A stretch of DNA of 64,000 nt, from NCBI GenBank assembly GCA_028710895.1, contig JAQTTH010000020.1, positions 25,678 through 89,677 of the forward strand, written 5' to 3'. Below are positions 50,857-59,162 of this stretch, piece by piece; the stretch's first letter is position 1; each line of letters opens with the position of its first letter. The DNA comes from Paludibacter sp. (lineage in GTDB: Bacteria > Bacteroidota > Bacteroidia > Bacteroidales > Paludibacteraceae). The notes under the pieces are model-generated. The model ran no database searches. It was not told the origin of the DNA and saw only the letters and a program-made list of their open reading frames with translations. A program made the position numbers and the translations under genes.

Positions 50857-53409
50857 ATGAAAGCAAATAGTTTTTTCTTTTTTAGCTTTATTCTCTGTTT
50901 GACTGCGCAAGCTCAAGTTTCTAAAACTGTCAATGTGACTAATGCTGGAACTCTTGGAACTTTACTTACAGTAAATGAAAAAAATACTATTACGAACCTT
51001 AATTTGACAGGAAATATAGATGCACGGGATGTGAAATGTTTACGTGATGAAATCAGATTGCTTGCAGTGTTGGATATAAGTTCTGTTCAGATACAATATT
51101 ATAAAGGAACTTTAGGGACAATTTCTAATGATACTATATATCAAGCTAATGAAATGCCTCAATATTCATTTTCGAATAAAATCACTTATACTTCAAAAGA
51201 ATCTCTCAAATCAATTACTCTACCCAATACTATTACGTCAGTTGGTAGTAACGCCTTTCGTTCATGTTATAACCTGACAAATACTCTAATTCCTGGTTCT
51301 GTTATTTCAATAGGAAATTCTGCTTTTGCATCCTGCGGCAAAATGGCTGAACTCAAAATACCTGGTTCAGTTACTTCTATTGGAGATAATGCTTTCTCAG
51401 GGTGCTATGGATTAACAAGCATAAATATTGAGAATGGTGTAATTTCGATAGGAAGTAATGCATTTGACAATTGTGTTGATTTGACCAGCATTACAATTCC
51501 AAAGTCAGTGATTTCGATAGGAAGTAATGCTTTTAGATTTAGTCGAAGTTTGACTAAAATCCTGGTTGATGCTGATAACTCTAATTATTCTTCTGTAGGA
51601 GGAGTTTTGTTTAATAAAAATCAAACGACCTTAATTTATTATCCATACAACCAACCTTTGAGCTATTATACTATTCCTGGTACTGTGACTTCGATAGGGA
51701 ATAATGCTTTTGAAATGTGTAGCGGACTAACCAGTATAACGATACCAAACACAGTAAAATCAATAGGGGATTATGCTTTTAGTTGGAGTGGCTTAACTAG
51801 TGTAACCATACCCAACTCTGTAACTTCTATTGCCGATAATACCTTTCTAAACTGTAATAGTTTGACTAGCTTAACTATGAGAAGTGGGGTAACCTCTATA
51901 GGGGTTTATTCATTTGGAGGTTGTAGTGGATTAACCGGAAATTTAGTAATTCCTAATACTATAACTTCAATAGATGAAAATGCCTTTTTTTTATGTACAG
52001 GTATAACAGGTATAACTTTACCAAATTCTGTAACTTCTATAGGAGATGGTGCCTTTGGGGGTTGTAGTGGATTGACTGAGATTACAATACCAAATTCAAT
52101 AATCTCTATTGGTGCCCGTGTTTTTGAAAGGTGTAGTGGATTGACTAAAATTACAATACCAAACTCTGTAACAAAAATCGGGGTTGCTGCTTTTCAAGAA
52201 TGCACTGCAATCAATAATGTGAATATCCCAAGTTCTGTGACCTCCATTGGAGCTAGTGCTTTTCAAAATTGCTTTTCGCTTACAAGTGTAAGCATTCCCA
52301 GTTCTGTCACATCAATAGGGAGTAGTGCATTTGCATGTTATCCTCCTATTGCAACGGTTATCTCGAAATCAAGTGATACAAGCTCAAAACAGAACAGTAT
52401 AAAGAATCAAAAATCTTCCGTTGATTATGGTTATTTTGTATCTAAACTTAGTTCAATTTATGCTTATTCCGCTACTCCTGTTGATTTAACAGCATCCTCC
52501 TGTGTCTTCTCCGGTGTAAATAAAACTTGTACGGTGTATGTGCCTAAAGGTTCAAAGGCAGCCTATAAATCAGCCAATCAATGGAAAGATTTCATTAATA
52601 TTATAGAAACGCCTATTCCGTTAAAAATTGAATTTGCACCAATTGGAGCAAAATGGCATTATTCACAAACAGGTATTATTGATTTGGACACCTATAAAAC
52701 AATTGAGTCTGTTGGTGATACGATTATTGAAGGTAAAACTTGTCGTAAATTAGTAGAAACTTCACGAAATGGATTTGCACCAATTAGAGCTATTCGAATT
52801 ATGTATTCAAAAAATGACAGTATTTCAGAATATTATAATTCTTCATTTCATCTGCTTTATGATTTTGGTGCTGTAAAAGGTGATACAATCACTATTGGTG
52901 TTAATCTTCCTAAAATGATTATAGATTCTACCTCAACAATAAGTATTAATGGAAGTGTTCGCAAAGTTCAATATGTGACTTGCAGCGATGGAAAGATGTT
53001 CGAATTTGGAGGAAAAGTTATAGAGGGTATTGGAAACTCAATCTTTATGTTTCCAACTTATGATATGAATTATGATGGTCCTTTGCGTTGTTATGAAGAT
53101 TCTATTATCGGAACTTATATAAATCCCGTGTGGGGTTCTATTGATTGTGAAAAGATAACTACTGGTATATTGAAGAACCCAGATCGAGAAGTTTCAGTCT
53201 ACATGAATAATCAGTCTAAAAATATAGTAGTTAAAGGTATTCAAAATACAGCATCTTACGAATTAATTGATATCCAGGGACGAAAAATTAAAAGTGGAGA
53301 ATTAAATGAAAACTGTAGTATCGAAGCAGAAGTTTTGAAACCAGGAATATATCTTCTCAAATTGAGAAACCCGGAAATGAAAGTCGTTAGAAAACTCATA
53401 GTGAATTAA
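50857..53409 (+). CDS. Secreted BspA-type leucine-rich-repeat protein, T9SS cargo
   Basis: An 850-aa protein with a signal peptide ending near residue 20 (AQAQ). From about 110 to 500 it has roughly 15 BspA-type (LRR_5) repeats with the recurring SIGxxAFxxCxxLTxIxIP pattern. A 200-residue region of unknown fold follows. A type A T9SS sorting domain (about 775-850; IQGRKIKSGE, KPGIYLLKL) closes the protein. Family members bind host or microbial surfaces, and here surface exposure is expected but the partner is unknown. It is by far the largest gene of the array. Confidence 0.88.
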   Translation: MKANSFFFFSFILCLTAQAQVSKTVNVTNAGTLGTLLTVNEKNTITNLNLTGNIDARDVKCLRDEIRLLAVLDISSVQIQYYKGTLGTISNDTIYQANEMPQYSFSNKITYTSKESLKSITLPNTITSVGSNAFRSCYNLTNTLIPGSVISIGNSAFASCGKMAELKIPGSVTSIGDNAFSGCYGLTSINIENGVISIGSNAFDNCVDLTSITIPKSVISIGSNAFRFSRSLTKILVDADNSNYSSVGGVLFNKNQTTLIYYPYNQPLSYYTIPGTVTSIGNNAFEMCSGLTSITIPNTVKSIGDYAFSWSGLTSVTIPNSVTSIADNTFLNCNSLTSLTMRSGVTSIGVYSFGGCSGLTGNLVIPNTITSIDENAFFLCTGITGITLPNSVTSIGDGAFGGCSGLTEITIPNSIISIGARVFERCSGLTKITIPNSVTKIGVAAFQECTAINNVNIPSSVTSIGASAFQNCFSLTSVSIPSSVTSIGSSAFACYPPIATVISKSSDTSSKQNSIKNQKSSVDYGYFVSKLSSIYAYSATPVDLTASSCVFSGVNKTCTVYVPKGSKAAYKSANQWKDFINIIETPIPLKIEFAPIGAKWHYSQTGIIDLDTYKTIESVGDTIIEGKTCRKLVETSRNGFAPIRAIRIMYSKNDSISEYYNSSFHLLYDFGAVKGDTITIGVNLPKMIIDSTSTISINGSVRKVQYVTCSDGKMFEFGGKVIEGIGNSIFMFPTYDMNYDGPLRCYEDSIIGTYINPVWGSIDCEKITTGILKNPDREVSVYMNNQSKNIVVKGIQNTASYELIDIQGRKIKSGELNENCSIEAEVLKPGIYLLKLRNPEMKVVRKLIVN

Positions 53410-53436
53410 CCCTCGTTGAGAATAGTTCGGCGTAGT

Positions 53437-53505
53437 CCCTTCTTAGTCCAGGTATAGGAGACAAAACTAACCAGTTATCACACGATACAATCGTGCGGCA
53501 GCATA
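53437..53505 (+). other. Truncated recurrent element joined to CGATACAATCG hairpin
   Basis: CCTTCTTAGTCCAGGTATAG and GAGACAAAACTAAC are the first part of the recurrent element, cut after ACTAAC. TCACACGATACAATCGTGCG (53478-53497) and GCAGC follow. This right part is the inverted counterpart of 54288-54312. Confidence 0.6.
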
Positions 53506-53526
53506 GGAGAAACAGAAAAAACAAAG

Positions 53527-54270
53527 ATGAATAATGAAATTAATGTGAATATGAATTCAGTATGTAGTCGTTGGGCTGTCACTTTAACATGCATTTTATT
53601 TCTAATTGGACAAATTGTTTCAATAGATCATATCTATGCTCAAAAACTCATAACAATGAGGGGTTTTGTGTTGGATGGAAGGACTAAAAAATCTGTTCCC
53701 GGTGCAACAATAAAGTTGTCGAAAAATAGGATAACTGTAGTTGAGTCTGATGGAAAGTTCGAATTCAGCTGTTTGCGTGAGGATACTTTTATGATCACAG
53801 CAATAGGTTATTGTCCTCGTTTGTTGAACGTTCATGATTTGCTTACTGATTCGTCAAAGTGTAATGTGTTTATGCAACCAGTTGTTTATCGGCTTCGTTC
53901 GGTACAGGTAATTGCTGAAAAAAAGAAAACTAAAATTTCAAAGGCTTTCATTTTTCTGGCTGACATATCGCACCCCTTCACTTACTTCAGTAGAGAAGAA
54001 AGACTCAAGCGCAGACTTGCAAAACTCAAGGCAAACAGTGTCTTTTTCTCTCAAAATATATACTGGCAAATCAATCGCCAGTTTATTGCTGAACTAAGTA
54101 AACTAACAGGTGAGGACTTAGATAAATGCATAATATATTGCAATACGCATATTGTTTTGTCGCCTGACGATGATGAGAGAACCATTACAAATAAATTACT
54201 CCTTTTAATTTCCGATTATTTTAAAAGTACTAAAAGCAAAAACCGGGACAGCTTAAATGTAAGTGGTTGA
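53527..54270 (+). CDS. Secreted carboxypeptidase-regulatory-like (CarboxypepD_reg) protein
   Basis: A 247-aa protein with a signal peptide (hydrophobic core about 16-34, cleavage near HIYAQ). Residues about 42-115 are a carboxypeptidase-D regulatory-like beta-sandwich (GFVLDGRTKKSVPGATIKL, VESDGKFEFSC). The C-terminal half is helical, with LSKLTGEDLDKCIIYCN, a pattern typical of a common Bacteroidota surface-protein family of unknown role. The gene is flanked by a 25-bp inverted repeat (53477-53501 and 54288-54312), which makes it look like a discrete insert. Confidence 0.75.
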   Translation: MNNEINVNMNSVCSRWAVTLTCILFLIGQIVSIDHIYAQKLITMRGFVLDGRTKKSVPGATIKLSKNRITVVESDGKFEFSCLREDTFMITAIGYCPRLLNVHDLLTDSSKCNVFMQPVVYRLRSVQVIAEKKKTKISKAFIFLADISHPFTYFSREERLKRRLAKLKANSVFFSQNIYWQINRQFIAELSKLTGEDLDKCIIYCNTHIVLSPDDDERTITNKLLLLISDYFKSTKSKNRDSLNVSG

Positions 54271-54282
54271 GTATGCACAACC

Positions 54283-54375
54283 CTCGCTGCCGCACGATTG
54301 TATTGTGTGACAAGTAAGTTTTCAATAGCCCGTTCTTAGAGGTATAAGAGACGGAACTAACTATAGTTCAGAATA
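54283..54375 (+). other. GCTGCCGCACGATTGTAT element plus truncated recurrent element
   Basis: CCCTCGCTGCCGCACGATTG followed by TATTGTGTGACA is the inverted partner of 53477-53501 and also resembles the boundary element of the left-edge cluster. It is followed by CGTTCTTAGAGGTATAAGAG and ACGGAACTAACTATAGTTCA, a 3'-truncated recurrent element. Confidence 0.6.
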
Positions 54376-54415
54376 AGACTATTTATAAAAAGAAATTCAG
54401 AACAAAAACAGTATT

Positions 54416-54928
54416 ATGAAAAGAAAAATTATTTCATGTTTTATTTCATGTTTTTTATTCTCGACTGCAATTACAGCTCAAACTGACAAGAAGAACACTT
54501 ACAATGTAGGTTACGACCCCATAACACAAGGTTTGTATTTGGGTTTTGACCATGCAATTCACAACTATTCTATTGGATTAGACTTAGGTTCTTCATTAGG
54601 GCTTGTAATGCCTTTAAATGTTTCTTTATGTCTCGATAATGCTTACTTTTTTGGGAAACAAAACAAGTATAATATGAAGACATGGCATGTAAATGCCAGA
54701 TTAGCATACTCTAAATTATTAGTAGAAAACAAACCTAACATATTATATATAGTTCCTTCCATTGGAAAGACTTTTAGTCTGAATGAAAAGTTGGGGTTAA
54801 ACATTGAATTGGGGTACGGATTCCAAGTGTTGGATGACTGGGGAAAATCTATGACTGGTGGAAATAGTATTACTTATTATTATGGCGGTGTATCAAACCC
54901 CAACATTCGTATTGAGCTAAAATTCTAG
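54416..54928 (+). CDS. Secreted beta-barrel-like hypothetical protein
   Basis: A 170-aa protein with a signal peptide cleaved near residue 22 (AITAQ). The rest alternates short strands with Gly and aromatic residues (VGYDPITQGLYLGFDHAI, LGYGFQVLDDWG) and ends in a RIELKF strand with a terminal Phe, as outer-membrane barrels do. No named family is recognised. Confidence 0.6.
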   Translation: MKRKIISCFISCFLFSTAITAQTDKKNTYNVGYDPITQGLYLGFDHAIHNYSIGLDLGSSLGLVMPLNVSLCLDNAYFFGKQNKYNMKTWHVNARLAYSKLLVENKPNILYIVPSIGKTFSLNEKLGLNIELGYGFQVLDDWGKSMTGGNSITYYYGGVSNPNIRIELKF

Positions 54929-54930
54929 AT

Positions 54931-55033
54931 CCCCTTCTTAGTCCGGGTATAGGAGACGAAACTAGCTATAGTTCAAGTTTAGCGAAGCGTAACCTGGACT
55001 AAACACAGAGTACAAACCTGGAAGAAAAAGGGA
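54931..55033 (+). repeat. Recurrent hairpin element, complete short form
   Basis: CCCCTTCTTAGTCCGGGTAT opens and CCTGGAAGAAAAAGGGA closes, and the two ends pair. The centre contains GAGACGAAACTAGCTATAGT, TTAGCGAAGCGTAACCTGGA and CACAGAGTACAAA. It begins 2 bp after the upstream stop codon. No separate CTAAC/GTTAG outer arms are visible here. Confidence 0.7.
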
Positions 55034-55068
55034 TTCGGACTAAAACCAAAACGAATAAAAATTAGAAT

Positions 55069-55536
55069 ATGGAAATTAAGAAGAATTTATTACGAAATGA
55101 GAAGAAGTCATATTTAAGATTTATAATAGGTATATGCTTCTTTGTTATCTCAATCATTTGGATTATCTTGAAAATTAGACAAAAACAAGAAATCTCGCTT
55201 TTTGATTGGTTTTATTTTGGAATCTTTACATTGAATGGAATATCTCACTCGATTGCAGGTTTTGGATTTCGAATTGAAGAACTTTTTGGTAAAGCTTTCA
55301 TATTGATTAATAAAGAGAAAATTTCAATGAAAGCAAAAGTCCTTGAAAAAGAGCAAACTGTATTATGGTCTGAAATCGAAAAAATCAATTATCATTTAAA
55401 CAAACTGCAAATACACAAAACTGACAGTACGACTCTGACTTTCAATTTATCAGAATTTGAATATGCTTTTAAAAATGAAATTAAAGAATTTATAAACAGT
55501 ATTGCGACTGAAAAGCACATAATTGCATCACTTTGA
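55069..55536 (+). CDS. Small membrane protein, 155 aa
   Basis: Two hydrophobic helices (about 19-37 and 45-66) are followed by a soluble C-terminal domain with WSEIEKINYHLNKLQIHK, TLTFNLSEFEY and a terminal helix. The combination of two N-terminal helices and a small strand-rich tail resembles PH-like membrane proteins, but I cannot confirm this. No function is assigned. Confidence 0.58.
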   Translation: MEIKKNLLRNEKKSYLRFIIGICFFVISIIWIILKIRQKQEISLFDWFYFGIFTLNGISHSIAGFGFRIEELFGKAFILINKEKISMKAKVLEKEQTVLWSEIEKINYHLNKLQIHKTDSTTLTFNLSEFEYAFKNEIKEFINSIATEKHIIASL

Positions 55537-55544
55537 GTCCACAG

Positions 55545-55800
55545 AAGATAACAAAGAAAAAGAACGAAAAACTCGACTTTACTTTGCGGCTACCCTTTCT
55601 TAGAGGTATGAGAGACGAAACTAACTATAGTTCAAGTTTAGCGAAGCAGGTAATAAGTCTGAACCCGGATGAAGCAGATGAATCAGATTAAAAGAGCGAT
55701 TGGGGAATCTGATATATCGTATTAATCTGATTAAATCATGGTTCAGACATGAATTAGAAACAGGTTGCAAACATGGAAGAATAAAGGGTCGTTATAGACA
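55545..55800 (+). other. Boundary element interrupted by a second hairpin
   Basis: The recurrent element starts at about 55593 (CCCTTTCTTAGAGGTATGAG), runs to TTAGCGAAGCAGG, and resumes at about 55757 with CAGGTTGCAAACATGGAAGA to a GTTATAGAC arm (55791-55799). Between them, 55655-55752 is a different hairpin, with AAGTCTGAACCCGGATGAAG pairing with CATGGTTCAGAC. The same second hairpin, split by a gene, appears at 62994 and 63742. Confidence 0.6.
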
Positions 55801-55817
55801 AGCATAAAAAAAAGAAT

Positions 55818-56420
55818 ATGAGAGTAAAAGATATTTTTTCGGACAGTAAGACTAATGTTTTCGTTGTGACAAATCAAGATTCAGACAACGAGTTGGACTG
55901 GATAATTGAACAAACAGACTTTGACCTAATTCCAGAGGAAGAAGGACTATATTTAGTGAAAGCAAAACAAATAAAAAAGGATAATATGTCTGACTGTTTC
56001 TTGATTATTTCGACACCGGAAAGAATCGCAGAAACTATTATAAAGAAAAATATATTTGGGATTTCTAAAACCGAAAATATCGTAGAATCAAAAACACAGG
56101 TAATCCCAGCAATTGCTTCTGAATGTTTTGGAGACTACAATTTGTATTATTCAGTTGACAACCCAAATGTTGGAATCGAAATTTTAAAAACTGGGCTGAA
56201 AAAGGCAGAAAACAAAAATGTAGTAGCTGAGGACTTAGGTTATATTCTACGAGATGAACAGAAAGTAAATGAAGCGATTGACGCATTCAAAATAAGCGAG
56301 AATTTTGGCCCTTCTTCTGAATTTATATATTGGGAATTATCGAGACTTTACGAATCTTTAGGACAAAACATGCAACAAATTGAATACGAAGAAAAATATA
56401 AAGCTAACGGTGGAATATAA
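55818..56420 (+). CDS. Hypothetical protein with TPR-like C-terminus
   Basis: A 200-aa soluble protein. The N-terminal 100 residues are mixed alpha/beta (IFSDSKTNVFVVTNQDSDNE). Residues about 115-195 contain two TPR-like helical pairs (GIEILKTGLKKAENKNVVAE, YILRDEQKVNEAIDAFKISE). No family is assigned. The 3' end, with ...GCTAACGGT and then the stop, overlaps the 5' arm of the next attC-like site. Confidence 0.6.
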   Translation: MRVKDIFSDSKTNVFVVTNQDSDNELDWIIEQTDFDLIPEEEGLYLVKAKQIKKDNMSDCFLIISTPERIAETIIKKNIFGISKTENIVESKTQVIPAIASECFGDYNLYYSVDNPNVGIEILKTGLKKAENKNVVAEDLGYILRDEQKVNEAIDAFKISENFGPSSEFIYWELSRLYESLGQNMQQIEYEEKYKANGGI

Positions 56421-56578
56421 AAATCCTTCTTAGTCCGGGTATAAGAGACGAAACTAGCTATAGTTCAAGTTTAGCGAAGCGTAATCCGCCAGTTGTCGGA
56501 CAGGCTCTGGACTTGAAATAAACAGAGGGTACAAACCTGAAAGAATAAAGGGACTGCACATATATTAGTGTTAGCAGT
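56404..56578 (+). other. attC-like composite hairpin overlapping gene 3' end
   Basis: 5' arms GCTAAC (56404-56409) and AATATA (56415-56420) pair with TATATT (about 56562-56567) and GTTAGC (56571-56576). The interior from 56425 to 56553 is a full-length recurrent element including TCCGCCAGTTGTCGGACAGG. The last codons and stop of the upstream gene lie in the 5' arms. Confidence 0.65.
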
Positions 56579-56606
56579 AATCCTAAATAAAATAAGACAA
56601 CGGTAT

Positions 56607-57152
56607 ATGAAAATAGACAGACAATTTAACACACTGACTTTATTAGAATACTTCTTCTATATTGACAACTATAAAAACTATTCTGATTTTAACACACTTG
56701 GTCTTTACCGTTCATTGCCAGAAAACGACAAATTGTCGACTGACGATAAAATTGCCGTTAGAGAATATGCTCACAGAACTTTTAGGAAATCTTTTGACTT
56801 TCTTCAACTTAAAGACCCACAAACATTTGTAGACGTAACTTATATTGGGGAAGAACTAACAAGCGGTGATGTAAAAATGATTTGGAACAACATAAGAACA
56901 AATCAACAAAAAATTCTTGCAGACAAGAGAATAAAACACCGAAACTTTGGGGATTACTCAAAACACAATTGTGGACGAGAGAACTGTGTTTGGAATGGAA
57001 TTATGATTAGACAAGGCTCTTGGTTAGCAGAAAATAACATGCACTTCAATAGCGACAAGAATAAATATCAACAAAAGCTAAAATCAGAAAGACGAAAATT
57101 CGACCGAAAAAAGGAAACTCAGCTTATTCGAAAAGAATTAGAAAATGAATAA
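56607..57152 (+). CDS. Hypothetical protein, 181 aa
   Basis: The start is taken at the ATG near 56607, because a longer frame would begin with GTG inside the GTTAGC arm. It is a soluble, Lys/Asn-rich protein with a helical N-terminus (TLLEYFFYIDNYKNY) and a distinctive SKHNCGRENCVWNGIMIRQ stretch near 128-146 with two Cys that could bind a metal. No family was recognised. Confidence 0.55.
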   Translation: MKIDRQFNTLTLLEYFFYIDNYKNYSDFNTLGLYRSLPENDKLSTDDKIAVREYAHRTFRKSFDFLQLKDPQTFVDVTYIGEELTSGDVKMIWNNIRTNQQKILADKRIKHRNFGDYSKHNCGRENCVWNGIMIRQGSWLAENNMHFNSDKNKYQQKLKSERRKFDRKKETQLIRKELENE

Positions 57153-57160
57153 AAGGCCTG

Positions 57161-57190
57161 CTGCTAATACGCGCCTTGTTCATTGGCACC
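57161..57190 (+). other. Degenerate short attC-like site
   Basis: TGCTAAT (about 57162-57168) and ATTGGCA (about 57182-57188) pair across about 13 bp. It is similar in size to the short site at 47540-47573 but with diverged arms. Confidence 0.35.
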
Positions 57191-57209
57191 AATTATAAAA
57201 AAGAAAAAG

Positions 57210-58109
57210 ATGAAAAAAATCACAGTGACATTGTTAGGCATTTGCCTTGCAGCATTCAGTTTCGGACAAACGAGCGAAAATGAGAAATTAATTGAGTTGG
57301 CTAAAGCCTACAAAAACTTTATGTTTCGAAATGAACCTCCTAAAGAGTTCGTCAAAAATTTGCAATCAAATACTTTCGATAATCTAAAATTGACTACAAA
57401 CTTCATAGCTCAAACCATTACGACTGACAATGACCTTTTGAAACAACAGTTTCTAACTCTTCCTGATAATCAAACATTAAAAAACATCTATATAGTACGT
57501 TTGATTAACTACAACATTCGTGAAGAAAACCAAATTGACAATAACAAGCTAATTGACAGTTTAAAAACTGCTGATATTCCAAAAAATGAGTTAGTTGATT
57601 GTTATTATTCAATTTTATTTGGTTCTGTTGGTAACAAAATCCAACCGTTTAACTTCTCGAAATTGGATTTTAAACTTGACGACTACAATCTTAGTAATGA
57701 CACAGAAAAAGGAATTTTCTACTTAGAATGCATGGATTACTGCGGTAAGACAATTTGGGGCTACATGAATATTGCAAAACCAGTAAATACAGAAAAAGCG
57801 TATTATAACATTAAAAGATTCCCCCAATTTAATGGATTAAAATACTTTCAATTTACAGACTTGAATTTTCCTGATTTTGAAATGCTCATTGTAAAAGACA
57901 AGGGAAGACAAAGCTACAAAAGTTATTATATAAACAAATTATACGACACTCTTTTATCACATTTGATTTGCTTAAACAAAAAAGGTGCTAGCGAAAAGGA
58001 CATTAACAATCTATTGCTGGGTTCTATTTTGAAAGACAATAATCTTTATAAATATTCAAAACAGAAAGCGACATTAGAAAGCATTTTTAAAGAACAAAAA
58101 CAAGAATAA
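57210..58109 (+). CDS. Secreted hypothetical protein, 299 aa
   Basis: The start is the ATG at 57210, which gives a clean signal peptide (KKITVTLLGICLAAFSFGQ, cleavage near 19). The mature protein is helical and Asn/Lys-rich, with an LVDCYYSILFG core and a LECMDYCGKTIWG stretch near 182. I recognise no family. Confidence 0.6.
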   Translation: MKKITVTLLGICLAAFSFGQTSENEKLIELAKAYKNFMFRNEPPKEFVKNLQSNTFDNLKLTTNFIAQTITTDNDLLKQQFLTLPDNQTLKNIYIVRLINYNIREENQIDNNKLIDSLKTADIPKNELVDCYYSILFGSVGNKIQPFNFSKLDFKLDDYNLSNDTEKGIFYLECMDYCGKTIWGYMNIAKPVNTEKAYYNIKRFPQFNGLKYFQFTDLNFPDFEMLIVKDKGRQSYKSYYINKLYDTLLSHLICLNKKGASEKDINNLLLGSILKDNNLYKYSKQKATLESIFKEQKQE

Positions 58110-58159
58110 CTGGTGCTCCCGTAAACCGCCAGATGCTCATAGCCTCGGGCATTAGCAGC
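58107..58159 (+). other. Decayed attC-like site
   Basis: ATGCTCATAGCCTCGGGC and then ATTAGCAG matches the 3' half of the sites at 49086-49111 and 50053-50076, but the GTT of the 3' arm has become ATT. Upstream TGGTGCTCCC precedes it. The change would be expected to weaken a GTT-dependent crossover. Confidence 0.45.
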
Positions 58160-58171
58160 AAGTTTAAAAAA

Positions 58172-58678
58172 ATGAAAATGAAACATTTACTCTTAACTGG
58201 AATTTTCTCTTTATCGTTACTTAGTTGTCAAAGACAAGTAAATAAACATGACAGCATAAAACACGAATTTGGTAATTTCAAATTCTTTCAGGATAAAATC
58301 ATAAAAACAAGACTGAGAGAAATTGTAAGAACTGACACAATCAAAGAAGAAATTGGATATTTGATTTACAAATCATATGATGTAAATGACTCTTTAGTAA
58401 GAGAATTGAGTTATTATCCTAAAAGTAGATACTTTACTTGTAATATGTATAACGAAAATGGGAAAATAATTTCGTATGAATTATTCACCGTCGAAGGACT
58501 TAAAATTGAACAATATATATACAAATACAGAGCAGACGGACTTTTAGCTCAAAAAGAAGGTTTCGGATCTGGAGAAATCGGAATTACAATCAATTATTTT
58601 TATTCATCAAAAGGAAAACTTATTGACAAAAAGGCATTTCGATCAGGAAATGAGGTTTTAAACTATTTCGACAATTAA
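58172..58678 (+). CDS. Lipoprotein with YwqK/MORN-like repeats
   Basis: A 168-aa lipoprotein with lipobox Cys19 (SLLSC). The C-terminal half has repeated strand pairs of the type NENGKIISYELFTVEGLK and GLLAQKEGFGSGEIG, like the MORN-variant (YwqK-type) repeats. Some such proteins are annotated as antitoxins, but nothing here supports that. It is one of several unrelated lipoproteins in the array. Confidence 0.6.
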   Translation: MKMKHLLLTGIFSLSLLSCQRQVNKHDSIKHEFGNFKFFQDKIIKTRLREIVRTDTIKEEIGYLIYKSYDVNDSLVRELSYYPKSRYFTCNMYNENGKIISYELFTVEGLKIEQYIYKYRADGLLAQKEGFGSGEIGITINYFYSSKGKLIDKKAFRSGNEVLNYFDN

Positions 58679-58710
58679 ACAATGTTTGTAACTAAAAATA
58701 AAAATGCCTA

Positions 58711-58826
58711 CTGCTAACCCCTTCTTAGTCCAGGCATAGGAGACGAAACTGACTAAAGTTCGAGTTTAGCGAAGCGTAATCCGCCAGTTGTAGGACAGGC
58801 TCTGGACTTGAAATAAATACAGTATC
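58711..58826 (+). other. Recurrent element with only a 5' attC-like arm
   Basis: TGCTAACCCC (58712-58721) starts a recurrent element (CTTCTTAGTCCAGGCATAGG, TTAGCGAAGCGTAATCCGCC, GACAGGCTCTGGACTTG) that ends at about 58826 without the usual GGGA closing segment or a GTTAG arm. It appears to be a 3'-truncated site. Confidence 0.55.
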
Positions 58827-58845
58827 AACCATAAAAATAAGTTTA

Positions 58846-59040
58846 ATGAAAAATGCTCCTAAAATAAATCCGTTTCAGATTGTCTTAATAGTAATTATTC
58901 TTGCAGCAGTATTAGCCAGAAGATTTTATTTCAAAAGCTTTAACAATGACTCATTGATGTCATTTTTTATGGGAGTTGGATTAGTCCTTGTTGTAGTTTT
59001 AATCTATAAAATAATTATCTACATGAAAGCAAAAAAATAA
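58846..59040 (+). CDS. Small two-TM protein, 64 aa
   Basis: Two hydrophobic helices (about 10-26 and 36-60) separated by RRFYFKSFNNDS, with a Lys-rich C-terminus. The gene is short, but its start lies just behind a boundary element in the same position as the neighbouring genes, which supports it as real. No function is assigned. Confidence 0.5.
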   Translation: MKNAPKINPFQIVLIVIILAAVLARRFYFKSFNNDSLMSFFMGVGLVLVVVLIYKIIIYMKAKK

Positions 59041-59084
59041 GTTACATTCACCTAATGGTGCAGATTTCTAATACGTGCTAACAG

Positions 59085-59150
59085 GAATAAATCTGAACTG
59101 GGTTGAAACAGATGAAAACAGAGATTCAGGAATCTGATAGATAATTTATT
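59085..59150 (+). repeat. 5' half of the AAGTCTGAAC-type element
   Basis: AATAAATCTGAACTGGGTTG, then ACAGATGAAAACAGAGATTC and GGAATCTGATAGAT matches the left half of the hairpin at 55655-55752. It is immediately upstream of the lipoprotein gene at 59163. Confidence 0.5.
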
Positions 59151-59162
59151 AAAAACGAAACA

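Noticed and set aside
58172..58678. Toxin-antitoxin antitoxin call for the MORN-like lipoprotein
   Set aside because: That label comes from loose family naming. It is a lipoprotein with no partner toxin visible.
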